DNA of 64,000 nt, taken from assembly GCF_044227025.1 (NCBI RefSeq), contig NZ_JBGAFX010000003.1:1-64000 (forward strand). Direction: 5' to 3'. Of the stretch, positions 16,900-24,965 are shown in pieces. This DNA is from Dokdonella_A sp044227025. GTDB lineage: Bacteria; Pseudomonadota; Gammaproteobacteria; Xanthomonadales; Rhodanobacteraceae. Every line of letters starts with the position of its first letter. Positions within the stretch are counted from its first letter, which is position 1. The notes beneath the pieces were generated by a model that saw only the letters and a program-made list of their open reading frames with translations, ran no database searches and had not been told where the DNA came from. The translations under genes and the position numbers were made by a program.

Positions 16900-17628
16900 T
16901 CAGTGCAACGCCGCGCTCACCAGCACGGGCGGATCGCGGTAGCGCTCGGGGAACAGGCGCTTGAGGTTCTCCACCTTCGGCAGGTCGTTGATCGCGATGT
17001 ACGGTTCGCCCGGATGCAGGGTCAGGTAGTTCTGGTGGTAGTCCTCGGCCGGGTAGAACGCCTTGCCGGTTTCGATCGTGGTGGCGATCGGACGGCTGTA
17101 GGCGCCGCTCTTGTCGAGTTGTTCGATGTACTTCGCGGCGACGTCCTGCTGCGCCGGCGTCATCGCGAAGATCGTCGAGCGGTATTGCGTGCCGCGGTCC
17201 GGACCCTGGCGGTTGAGCTGGGTCGGGTCGTGCGCGACCGAGAAATAGACCTGCAGCAATTGTCCGTAACTGACCTCGCGCGGGTCGAACGTGACCTGCA
17301 CGGATTCCGCGTGGCCGGTGTCGCCTTCGCCGACCCGTTCGTAGTGCGCGTCGCCGCGTCCGCCGCCGGCGTAGCCGGACAGCGCCTTGCGCACGCCTTT
17401 CACGTGCTGGAACACGCCCTGCACGCCCCAGAAGCAGCCGCCGGCGAACACCGCGGTTTCCGAGCGCGCATCGTTCGCCGGTTCGTCGACCGCGGGCGGC
17501 GGGATCGCGACCGCGGGTTCGCTGGTATGCGCGAGACGCTGCACGCCGAGAACCGTGATCGTGCCGGCGACGAGCGAGAGCAGCGTCGTGCGCAGCACGC
17601 GCATGCGAAGCGGGGTTCGGGTAGTCAT
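16900..17628 (-). CDS. msrA: Peptide methionine (S)-S-oxide reductase MsrA, exported
   Basis: 242 residues. An N-terminal hydrophobic stretch (TTLLSLVAGTITVLGV) acts as signal anchor or signal peptide, so this is the extracytoplasmic version. The catalytic GCFWG motif has Cys65, followed by GYAGG, VTFDPREVSYGQLLQVYFSV and DRGTQYRSTIF, all standard MsrA. It reduces the S-epimer of methionine sulfoxide. Downstream of dipZ and msrB on the same strand, it completes a periplasmic repair set in which DipZ can supply electrons. A perfect 26-bp inverted repeat lies between dipZ and this gene. Confidence 0.93.
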   Translation of the reverse strand: MTTRTPLRMRVLRTTLLSLVAGTITVLGVQRLAHTSEPAVAIPPPAVDEPANDARSETAVFAGGCFWGVQGVFQHVKGVRKALSGYAGGGRGDAHYERVGEGDTGHAESVQVTFDPREVSYGQLLQVYFSVAHDPTQLNRQGPDRGTQYRSTIFAMTPAQQDVAAKYIEQLDKSGAYSRPIATTIETGKAFYPAEDYHQNYLTLHPGEPYIAINDLPKVENLKRLFPERYRDPPVLVSAALH

Positions 17629-17660
17629 TGCGGTACTCCTGTGGTTTCCGGGTGTTTCCC

Positions 17661-17730
17661 GTGGGAGCGGCGGAAGCCGCGATGCTTTTGTTGCCGGCTG
17701 GAAGAGCATCGCGGCTTCCGCCGCTCCCAC
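17661..17730. repeat. Perfect 26-bp inverted repeat (REP-like)
   Basis: Left arm 17661-17686 begins GTGGGAGCGGCGGAAGCCGC; the right arm 17705-17730 is its exact reverse complement; the loop is 18 bases. The GTGGGAGCGG...CCGC wording is the style of repetitive extragenic palindromes common in xanthomonads and pseudomonads. It lies between dipZ and msrA and could attenuate or stabilise the operon transcript. Confidence 0.85.
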
Positions 17731-17739
17731 AAGGACCAT

Positions 17740-19539
17740 TCAGCCGAAGGTGAAGGCATACGCATCGACCGGATCGAGGAACTCGATTTCGAGCGTGCGT
17801 TCGATCACCGCGCCCCTGGCGCGGAAAAGTTGATAGAGCTGCTGGTGCGAAACGCTGCCGCGACCTTCGGCATCGGTGTCGATGCCGTGGTCGTCGCCGG
17901 GTGCCTTGCCGTCGACACGCACGACGAAGCGCGCCGGCTTGCCGTCGGTGGCGGGGCCGAGCACGAGGTTGAGGTCACGCGCATGGAAGCGGAATGCGAT
18001 GCGTCCGCCGGGCTTGCCGAGGCGCGCCTTCTCGTCCGCGATCGTCCAGTGGCCCGCGAGGCCCCATTCATTGAGCGACAGCGACGCCGGCATCGAGTAC
18101 TCGTGCGCGGCATCGTGCACGGCACCGCCCGGCGAAGCGAAGTGCTCGGCGCGGTCGTAGCCGACGTAGGTCTCGGGCGACTGCACTTCGTCCGTCGTCG
18201 GCGCGAGCGCGACGCCACTGACATCCGGTTGCACATGGTCGGCAGTGAGTGGCGTGGCGGTCGGCATGCCGCCGTGCGCTTCCTCCAGCAGCTGCCGGAT
18301 GAATGCTTCCGATTCCTCGTAGCCGCCCTCGCCGAAATGGTGGTGGCGGATGCGACCCTGTGCGTCGATGAAATAGTGCGCGGGCCAGTATTCGTTGTTG
18401 AAGCCGCGCCAGATCGAATAGTCGTTGTCGATCGCGACCGGGTAGTCGACCTTGAGGTCCTTGACCGCGCGGCGCACATTGTCGAGATCCTTCTCGAACG
18501 CGAACTCCGGCGCGTGCACGCCGATCACCACGAGGCCCTGGTCCTTGTATTTGTCGTACCACGCGCGCACGTAGGGCAGGGTGCGCAGGCAGTTCACGCA
18601 GGAATAGGTCCAGAAGTCGACCAGCACGACCTTGCCGCGCAGGCCGTCCGCGGTCAGCGGTGGCGAGTTCAGCCATGCGACTGCACCGTCGAGCGGGGGC
18701 AGCATGCCTTCCGACTTCACGCCGTCAGCGGCCATCTGCGGTTTCGCGGCCATCATCATCGCGCCATCGTTCGGCGCGGCGACGACCGATTCGGCCGACT
18801 CGTTGCGCGGCTTGCGCGCGCCGATCGCGTCGATGAGCTTCTGCTCGACGCCGTTGGTGCCCGCGCTCGACAGGCGCGTGAGCCAGCCGGTGTCGACGCC
18901 GAGCGCGACCGCGGCGACCGCGACGAGAACCGCGATGCCGAGCCCGCGGCGCACCCATTCGCCCGCACCGAGCGAGTTCTTCAAGGCGCCGAACACGCGG
19001 CCACCGATCAGCAGCGCGAGCGCAAGCGACGTCGCCGCACCCGCCGCGTAGGCGAGCAGCAGGCCGAACGTGCCGATGTTCGCGCCGTGCAATGCGGCAC
19101 CGGTCAGCACGAGGCCGAGGATCGGTCCGGCGCACGGTGCCCACAGCAGGCCGGTGCCGATGCCGAGCACGATCGACGACAGCGTCGAAGGCGCGCCGTC
19201 ATCCTGCGCGCTCGACGCCGACAGGCGCGCACCGAGCGCGACGAGCGGGTGCATGAGCCGATCGGCGAAACGCGGCAGCAGCAACGTGAGGCCGAACAGC
19301 GCGAGGATCAGCAACGCGGCGTAGCGTCCGTAGATGTTCGCGTGCACGGCCCACGCGCCGCCGACCGCGGCGAGCATCGCCACCAGCGCGAACGTGATCG
19401 CCATGCCGAGCAGCATCGGCAGGCCGGCGCGACGGAACGGCTGGTCGGCGCGCGCGAACACGAACGGCAGCACCGGGAGGATGCACGGGCTCAGGATCGT
19501 CAGAACGCCGCCGAGATACGCGAGGATCAGGAAGGTCAT
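17740..19539 (-). CDS. dipZ: DipZ-type CcdA-thioredoxin fusion, thiol reductant transporter
   Basis: 599 residues. The N-terminal half is a CcdA/DsbD-like membrane domain with paired cysteines (SPCILPVLP at Cys19 and WAPCAGPILG) and about seven hydrophobic segments. A thioredoxin-like domain follows with YSCVNCLR (near residues 312-317), then GVHAPEFAFEKD. The last ~170 residues are a beta-rich C-terminal domain as in DipZ proteins. The protein should carry electrons from cytoplasmic thioredoxin across the membrane and is well placed to re-reduce MsrA and MsrB. It starts 13 bases after the msrB stop, so they are one operon. Confidence 0.88.
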   Translation of the reverse strand: MTFLILAYLGGVLTILSPCILPVLPFVFARADQPFRRAGLPMLLGMAITFALVAMLAAVGGAWAVHANIYGRYAALLILALFGLTLLLPRFADRLMHPLVALGARLSASSAQDDGAPSTLSSIVLGIGTGLLWAPCAGPILGLVLTGAALHGANIGTFGLLLAYAAGAATSLALALLIGGRVFGALKNSLGAGEWVRRGLGIAVLVAVAAVALGVDTGWLTRLSSAGTNGVEQKLIDAIGARKPRNESAESVVAAPNDGAMMMAAKPQMAADGVKSEGMLPPLDGAVAWLNSPPLTADGLRGKVVLVDFWTYSCVNCLRTLPYVRAWYDKYKDQGLVVIGVHAPEFAFEKDLDNVRRAVKDLKVDYPVAIDNDYSIWRGFNNEYWPAHYFIDAQGRIRHHHFGEGGYEESEAFIRQLLEEAHGGMPTATPLTADHVQPDVSGVALAPTTDEVQSPETYVGYDRAEHFASPGGAVHDAAHEYSMPASLSLNEWGLAGHWTIADEKARLGKPGGRIAFRFHARDLNLVLGPATDGKPARFVVRVDGKAPGDDHGIDTDAEGRGSVSHQQLYQLFRARGAVIERTLEIEFLDPVDAYAFTFG

Positions 19540-19552
19540 CGACGCGTCCGGC

Positions 19553-20074
19553 TCAGGCTTCGGGCTTGAACGCGAGCGCGACGCCGTTCATGCAATAGCG
19601 CAGTCCGGTCGGCTTGGGGCCGTCGTCGAACACGTGGCCGAGGTGGCCGCCGCAGCGGCGGCAATGCACTTCGGTGCGCACCATGCCGAGCGTCATGTCG
19701 CGCGATTCGCCGACCGCCTTCGCCAGCGGACGGTAGAAACTCGGCCAGCCGGTACCGCTGTCGAACTTCGTCGCCGACGAGAACAGCGCGTTGTCGCAGC
19801 CGGCGCAATGGAACGTGCCCTTGCGATGCTCGTGGTCGAGCGGACTGCTGAATGCGCGTTCGGTCGCCTCCTGGCGCAACACCGCGTAGGCCTCGGCGGA
19901 AAGCAGTGCTCTCCACTCCTCGTCGGTGTGGGTGACTTCGAAATGCTCGTCCTGCGAAGCATGCGCGGGACGCACGAAGCGGCGCAGGCCGAACGCCAAC
20001 GTGCCGGCGACGGCGGCGCCACCGGCGAGCAACAGCAGGCGGCGACTCGGATCATGGGGGCGGTGCGAGGTCAT
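19553..20074 (-). CDS. msrB: Peptide methionine (R)-S-oxide reductase MsrB, exported
   Basis: 173 residues. SRRLLLLAGGAAVAGTLAFG at the N-terminus is a Tat-like signal peptide. The MsrB domain has zinc-binding CAGC and CRRCGGHLGH and the catalytic Cys in LRYCMNGVAL near residue 160, with GTGWPSFYRP upstream. It reduces the R-epimer of methionine sulfoxide, complementing MsrA in the same operon. ATG 20074 starts the signal; the frame is open upstream without similarity. Confidence 0.92.
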   Translation of the reverse strand: MTSHRPHDPSRRLLLLAGGAAVAGTLAFGLRRFVRPAHASQDEHFEVTHTDEEWRALLSAEAYAVLRQEATERAFSSPLDHEHRKGTFHCAGCDNALFSSATKFDSGTGWPSFYRPLAKAVGESRDMTLGMVRTEVHCRRCGGHLGHVFDDGPKPTGLRYCMNGVALAFKPEA

Positions 20075-20319
20075 CGGAGACTCCTGGGAAGCGCGGGCCG
20101 CGTCCGTCGGACATGGGGACCGGCGATGCAGGCGATTCCTTGCGCCGGGCGGGTGCACGCGCGGTTCCTGCATCCTGCCACGCGCGGACGCGTGCAGGTG
20201 TCGCCGGAAGTGCGCGCTGGGACGCCCTGGACCGTGCGGCGTGCGCCGCATGGCGGGAATTTCCAGGTTTCCTCGTGAAACTCCAATGAAAGGGGGCGGC
20301 ACGAGCACGGGACGGCACC

Positions 20320-20904
20320 ATGATGCAACGGGAGCGGCAGCGGGACGCGGTGGAAACGACGGGTTTCCGCTTCGGTGAATTCAGGCTCGACCTTGCGCGC
20401 GAGGAACTGGCGGGTCCGGACGGGGCGTGCGTGCTGCGGCGAAAGGTGTTCGATACCCTGCGCGTGCTGCTCGAGGCGGCGCCGGCGGTCGTCACGCTGG
20501 ATGAACTGCTCGAACGCGTCTGGGGCCACCATGCGCTGTCGGCGAGCGCAATACCGAACGTGATCGCCGAGCTGCGCCGCGTGCTGCTCGACGATCCGGC
20601 GTCGCCACGCTACGTCGAGACGCGACATCGCCGTGGCTATCGCATGCGCGCTGTCGTCGAGCGGGACGCGCCGGTCGTCGGCACGGACCTGATCGCCACG
20701 CTCGACGAAGCGTGCATGCGTGTTGCGGGGTTGTCGACGCGGCAGCGGCTGGAACGCCTGCAGCATGTCGCGTCCGAGCGCGGCCTCGCGTTCCTCGCGT
20801 TGCAGGCGCAGCTCGCGCTGCAGGCGCACGCGGGATCGGACGTGATGCCGTTCGAGGAAGAGACCTGCGCAAGCGCCCTCACGACATCGGTGCGCCTGCG
20901 ATGA
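20320..20904 (+). CDS. Winged-helix (OmpR/CadC-type) DNA-binding protein
   Basis: 194 residues. FRFGEFRLDLAREELAGPDG, LRRKVFDTLRVLLEAAPAVV and ASAIPNVIAELRRVLLDDPA, then YVETRHRRGYRM is the OmpR-type winged helix as found in CadC-like regulators. Unlike CadC it has no membrane segment; the C-terminal ~80 residues are helical and of unknown role. Its 3' end overlaps the 3' end of the Ser/Thr kinase gene on the opposite strand by 26 bases. Confidence 0.8.
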   Translation: MMQRERQRDAVETTGFRFGEFRLDLAREELAGPDGACVLRRKVFDTLRVLLEAAPAVVTLDELLERVWGHHALSASAIPNVIAELRRVLLDDPASPRYVETRHRRGYRMRAVVERDAPVVGTDLIATLDEACMRVAGLSTRQRLERLQHVASERGLAFLALQAQLALQAHAGSDVMPFEEETCASALTTSVRLR

Positions 20905-23299
20905 CGAGGCGTCGCTGCAGGCTCGCGAGTTCATCGCGCGACGCATCCCATTCCGGTCGCGCCGGCAGCAGGTCGCGTGCGCGTTCGGCCTCCGCGCGCG
21001 CGGTGAACGCATCGCCGCGTTCGAGTGCGGCGAAACCGTTTTCGATCGCGAGGCCGGCGCGGGTCGGATGTCGTTCGGGCATTGATCGCCAGATGTCGGC
21101 GGCCTCGCGCAACGCGAGCTGCGACTCGCCGAAACGATCGAGCTTGCGCAGGACGCGCGCCGCGCCGAGGTAAAGGTCGCCACCGTCGTAACCGAGCTTG
21201 GCGCCGAACAGGTCCGGCTGGAGTCCGCGGCGGAACGCGGCGAGCGCGGCGTCGAGGTCGCCGAGCGCCTCGTTCGCGCGCCCGAGCAATTCGTATTGCG
21301 AGGCGAGCGCGGTGCGGCCGATCGCACCGCTGGCTTCGTTGATCGCGATCGCCTGTTCGGCGATGGCCCCGGCCGCGCGCGCGTCGCCGATCTGCAGGCG
21401 ATAGCTGCCGACGAGGTAGAGGTGGCGCGCGTACTCGGTGTGCTGGTCGCCCCACAGGCGCAGGCGGATCGCGCCGTCGGTCGCCATCAGGCGTTCCGCT
21501 TCGAAATAGTCGCCGCGCCCGACCAGCAGGCCGGCGAGACCCATCGAGGCGAGGCTCGTGTCCGGATGATCGACGCCGAGCTGGCGCCTGAGGATTTCGT
21601 AGCCTTCGCGCTTGAGCGCGAGCGCCTCGTCGTCCTCGCCGGCTTCGGCAAGGCGACCGGACAGGTCGTGCATGACGCGCGCGGTGGCGACGTTGTCGCG
21701 GCCAAGCCGTTCGGTCGCACTGGCGAGTGCGGCGCGATTCTCGGCGATGGCCTGGTCGAGTCGGCCATCCTGGTTGAGGCGGATCGCCTTCAATCGCCAG
21801 GCGTGGATCCGTCGCTCGGCCTTTTCCGGGATGCCTTCGTACAGCCGCATCGCCTCGTCGATCAGCGCGAGCGCGCGCGCGCGATCACTGCGGTCGGACA
21901 ATTGCGCGGCAAGGCCGTATGCGGCCTCCGCGAGCAGGCCGCTGTCGGCGTGCGGATCCCCGTGCAACAGCGCGTACGCCTGTTCGTACAGCGAGCGGCT
22001 GCGTTCGCGCTCGCGCCGTTGCGAATACACCTGGCCGAACAGGTACAGCAGCTGCGCTCGCACGGCGGGCGGATCGTTCGCGCGCCCGCGCAATTGCTCC
22101 ACGCCGTAGGCGAGCGCTTCGGCGACGGTCTTCTCTTCGCCGCGATGCTTCTGCGGCGTCGCCCACGCGAGCAGGCCGTACAGGAAATCCAGCGCGGACT
22201 GCGCGCGTTGCGCCTGCGTCGTCGCGCGCGCCGCCTGTTGCCGGGCGACATCGCGCTCGATCGCGATGCGCCAGCCCGAGGCGCCGAGCAGTGCGAGTGC
22301 GAGCACCGCGCCGGATATCGAGAACGGATGGCGCCGCGCGATGCAGCCGGCGCGATACAGCACGCCGCCGTTGCGCGCGGCGACAGGGCGATGCTCGAGC
22401 AGGCGCCGCAGGTCGTCGGCGAGCGCGGCGACGCTCGGATAGCGCTGCGCGGTGTCGACTGCGGTCGCGCGCTGCACGATCGCGGCGAGTTCGCGCGGCA
22501 GGTGGGCCAGTTGCCGCGCGTCGAGTGCGGCCGGTGCAGCGCCGCGATCGCCGTGCAATGCGGTCGCATGCGCGCCGTTCGGCACCGCCGGCAGGACGCC
22601 GAGCAACGTCGCCAGCAGCAGTCCGCTCTGGTAGACGTCGGAACTGACCGTGACCGGTTCGCCGCGCCACTGCTCCGGGCTGGCGTAGCGCGGTGTCAAC
22701 GCGAAGTTGCCGAGCAGGTCGTCCTGGTCGGCCAGCCGCGCGATGCCGAAGTCGAGCAGCTTGATGCGGCCCGCAGCGTCGACGAGCACGTTGGACGGCT
22801 TGATGTCGCGATGCACGAGCAGTTGCGCATGCGCGAACGCGAGCGCCTCGCACAGCGCGATCACGAGGCGCAGGCGCTCGTTGCGCGACGCCTTGCGCGA
22901 TTCGCACCAGGCGTCGATCGGCTCGCCGTCGACGAGTTCCATCGCAAACCACAGCATCGCATCAACCGTGCGGCCACCGTCGATCAGACGCGCGATGCCG
23001 GGGTGCTCGAGACGCGCGAGCGTCTGGCGCTCGCGCCGGAACAATGCCTCGGCGGCGGTGCGGTCGCCTGCGACGGCCATCCATTTCAGGGCGACGCGTT
23101 GCTCGAACTCTCCGTCGGCGCGTTCGGCGAGGTAAACCACCGCCATGCCGCCGCGCGACAACTCGCGCACGATGCGGAACGCGCCCACCACGTCGCCGGG
23201 CTCGAGTGCGCGCCGCAACGCGAGGTCCGGCAAGGCGTTGCGCGCGAGTGGCCCGAGCAGTGCTCCGCCGGTGCGCAGCCGGTCACGGTCGATGTTCAC
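20879..23299 (-). CDS. Transmembrane Ser/Thr protein kinase with TPR-like C-terminus
   Basis: 806 residues starting at GTG. The kinase domain (residues ~41-300) has a glycine loop ELSRGGMAVVY, the ATP-binding Lys72 in ALKWM, the catalytic loop HRDIKPSNVL and DFGIARL. One membrane helix (FSISGAVLALALLGASG) follows near residue 325. The remaining ~450 residues are TPR-like helical repeats on the far side of the membrane. It is a Hanks-type kinase that could sense an extracytoplasmic cue. Its GTG overlaps the stop of the upstream sigma gene (GTGA), so the two are translationally coupled. Such ECF/kinase pairs probably act in one signalling path; targets are unknown. Confidence 0.88.
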   Translation of the reverse strand: MNIDRDRLRTGGALLGPLARNALPDLALRRALEPGDVVGAFRIVRELSRGGMAVVYLAERADGEFEQRVALKWMAVAGDRTAAEALFRRERQTLARLEHPGIARLIDGGRTVDAMLWFAMELVDGEPIDAWCESRKASRNERLRLVIALCEALAFAHAQLLVHRDIKPSNVLVDAAGRIKLLDFGIARLADQDDLLGNFALTPRYASPEQWRGEPVTVSSDVYQSGLLLATLLGVLPAVPNGAHATALHGDRGAAPAALDARQLAHLPRELAAIVQRATAVDTAQRYPSVAALADDLRRLLEHRPVAARNGGVLYRAGCIARRHPFSISGAVLALALLGASGWRIAIERDVARQQAARATTQAQRAQSALDFLYGLLAWATPQKHRGEEKTVAEALAYGVEQLRGRANDPPAVRAQLLYLFGQVYSQRRERERSRSLYEQAYALLHGDPHADSGLLAEAAYGLAAQLSDRSDRARALALIDEAMRLYEGIPEKAERRIHAWRLKAIRLNQDGRLDQAIAENRAALASATERLGRDNVATARVMHDLSGRLAEAGEDDEALALKREGYEILRRQLGVDHPDTSLASMGLAGLLVGRGDYFEAERLMATDGAIRLRLWGDQHTEYARHLYLVGSYRLQIGDARAAGAIAEQAIAINEASGAIGRTALASQYELLGRANEALGDLDAALAAFRRGLQPDLFGAKLGYDGGDLYLGAARVLRKLDRFGESQLALREAADIWRSMPERHPTRAGLAIENGFAALERGDAFTARAEAERARDLLPARPEWDASRDELASLQRRLVIAGAPMS

Positions 23300-23880
23300 G
23301 CGCCGGCCTGCTGCGCGAGCCAGTCACGCGCGCGCGCCCACTCGCGCTGCACCGTGCGCACGGAAAGCGACAGCGCGGCCGCGGTTTCCTCGTCGCCGAG
23401 GCCGCCGAAGAAACGGCAAGCAACGACTTCGGCCTGCTGCGGATGCTCGCGCTCGAGCTTGCGCAGCAGGTCGTCGATCGCGATCAGTTCCTCGGCGTCG
23501 CGTGTCTCGGCGGCGTCGGTTTCATCGATGTCGATGCGTTCGGCGCCACCACCGCGCTTTTCGGTGAGGCGTGCGCGGGCCATCTCGATCAGCAGGTGGC
23601 GCATCGCCTGCGCGGCGATCGCGAGGAAGTGCTCGCCGTCCTTCGCGCGCGACGCGTTGCGGATCAGGCGCAGGTAGCACTCGTGCACGAGGCCGGTGGT
23701 GTCGAGGGTCGCGCCGGCCAGGCCTCGCCGCGTCTGGCGGGCGAGGCGCTGCAGTTCCGCGTACGCCGACGCGAACACGCGGTTGTAGGCGTTGCCGTCA
23801 CCCGCGCGCGCGAGCGCGAGGAGGTCGGTCAGTGATGTGTCGTCGCGAGCGTCCACCTGCACCGTGCCGCCGGCACGCAA
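23296..23880 (-). CDS. ECF-type sigma factor (PF07638-like), kinase-coupled
   Basis: 194 residues. LDTTGLVHECYLRLIRNASR and FLAIAAQAMRHLLIEMARAR are sigma region 2; VVACRFFGGLGDEETAAALS and LSVRTVQREWARARDWL are region 4. This matches the sigma subfamily often found next to Ser/Thr kinases and lacking a classical anti-sigma factor. The first codon is written as TTG 23880; the true start may be a few codons later because no strong ribosome-binding site is visible. It is the first gene of the two-gene unit with the kinase. Confidence 0.82.
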   Translation of the reverse strand: MRAGGTVQVDARDDTSLTDLLALARAGDGNAYNRVFASAYAELQRLARQTRRGLAGATLDTTGLVHECYLRLIRNASRAKDGEHFLAIAAQAMRHLLIEMARARLTEKRGGGAERIDIDETDAAETRDAEELIAIDDLLRKLEREHPQQAEVVACRFFGGLGDEETAAALSLSVRTVQREWARARDWLAQQAGA

Positions 23881-24022
23881 GGAGTGCCGATGCGGCCGAT
23901 TATGGCGCGCGCCGGCACCCGTGGCGGAACTCTCATCGAAATCTCATGGTTTCGTGCCGGCAATGCGAAGACTCGGCGGGGCGGAGCGCGGAAGCTGGCC
24001 GTCCATATCCGGGAGCTCCGCC

Positions 24023-24232
24023 ATGGCTGCATCGATCCATCGAGTACGTGCGACAGCCGGCACCGCGCTGTTTGAATCCGCGGCCGCGCCGCTCGGCGAC
24101 TACGCGTCGATTGCGATCGGCACGAACTGCATGGCGACCATTGGTTGCCACGACGCGCCCACGGGTTCACCCAAGGTCGTGCAATGCCGTGCGCGGTCCC
24201 GCGACGGCGTGTTGCGTGACGAATTCGAATGA
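24023..24232 (+). pseudogene. Decayed fragment of a repeat protein with tail remnant
   Basis: A 69-codon open frame. DYASIAIGTNCMATIGCHDA and KVVQCRARSRDGVLRDEFE closely parallel the repeat QFASIAIGADGNPVISYYD, KVAKCTDAACA and the tail GDGVFISGFE of the intact gene at 24966-26129. It therefore looks like one repeat plus the C-terminal tail of a former paralog, with the motif decayed from VF..GFE to VL..EFE. It may still be translated, but no signal peptide is present. Confidence 0.5.
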
Positions 24233-24242
24233 GGACATGACA

Positions 24243-24944
24243 ATGAAGAAACTGCGTTTCATCTGCGGGCTGGCGATGTATGCGGCGATGACGGCCGCGC
24301 ATGCCGGCAACGAACCCGGCGCCGTATTGCTCGAAGCCAATTTCAACGACGAGCCAATCGATCAGCAGATCGGTACCGGCGGGCCTGAGCTCGGCGAGCC
24401 GATCTCGATCGTCCCGGGGCTGTCCGCGATCGTGCGCGCCGGTCCGATGTCCACGCCATCGCTCGAATTCAGCGAAGCGGCGGGCGGAAACGCGCTTTCC
24501 GCGCGTTTTGAATTCATCGGTGGCGAGGAGGTCATCCACGGCGATCTGAACATCCACATGCGCATCAAGGCCGCGCAATTCGACATGTTCGACGTCAACG
24601 TGCGCGAACCCGGCACGGCCGCGCAGAAGTTCACCAAGATCATCTTCGCCGGCTCCGGCGACATCTCGCTATCGGACGAGAACGGCTCGCTCTTCGCCGT
24701 CGGATCGTATTCCGTCAACGTCGTGCATGAACTCGCGATCCTGTTCCACATGGACGAGGGTACCTACGACGTCAAGCTCGACGGCGTGTCGCTCGTCAGC
24801 GCGCGCGCACACGGCGTTACCGAGCGCGGCATCGGCTCGGTCCTCCTGGGGACGGACTCCTCGACTACGCCAGGCGCACTCTTCTACGTGGATCGCCTGC
24901 GCGTCACGCGCGGCGACGGCATCTTCCGCAACGGCTTCGATTGA
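24243..24944 (+). CDS. Secreted protein of unknown function with C-terminal GFD motif
   Basis: 233 residues. MKKLRFICGLAMYAAMTAAHA is a clear signal peptide. The mature part is beta-rich (EANFNDEPIDQQIGTGGPEL onward) with a lectin- or concanavalin-like feel, but I do not recognise a family. It ends GDGIFRNGFD, the tail motif shared by many proteins in this window, at the extreme C-terminus. It starts 10 bases after the decayed fragment and 21 bases before the next tagged gene, so transcription is probably shared. Confidence 0.72.
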   Translation: MKKLRFICGLAMYAAMTAAHAGNEPGAVLLEANFNDEPIDQQIGTGGPELGEPISIVPGLSAIVRAGPMSTPSLEFSEAAGGNALSARFEFIGGEEVIHGDLNIHMRIKAAQFDMFDVNVREPGTAAQKFTKIIFAGSGDISLSDENGSLFAVGSYSVNVVHELAILFHMDEGTYDVKLDGVSLVSARAHGVTERGIGSVLLGTDSSTTPGALFYVDRLRVTRGDGIFRNGFD

Positions 24945-24965
24945 CGCAGCGCCGGAGGCATCGAT

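Noticed and set aside
16705..19569. A 954-codon open frame on the plus strand
   Set aside because: Antisense to the clearly identified msrA and dipZ genes; no domain was recognisable.
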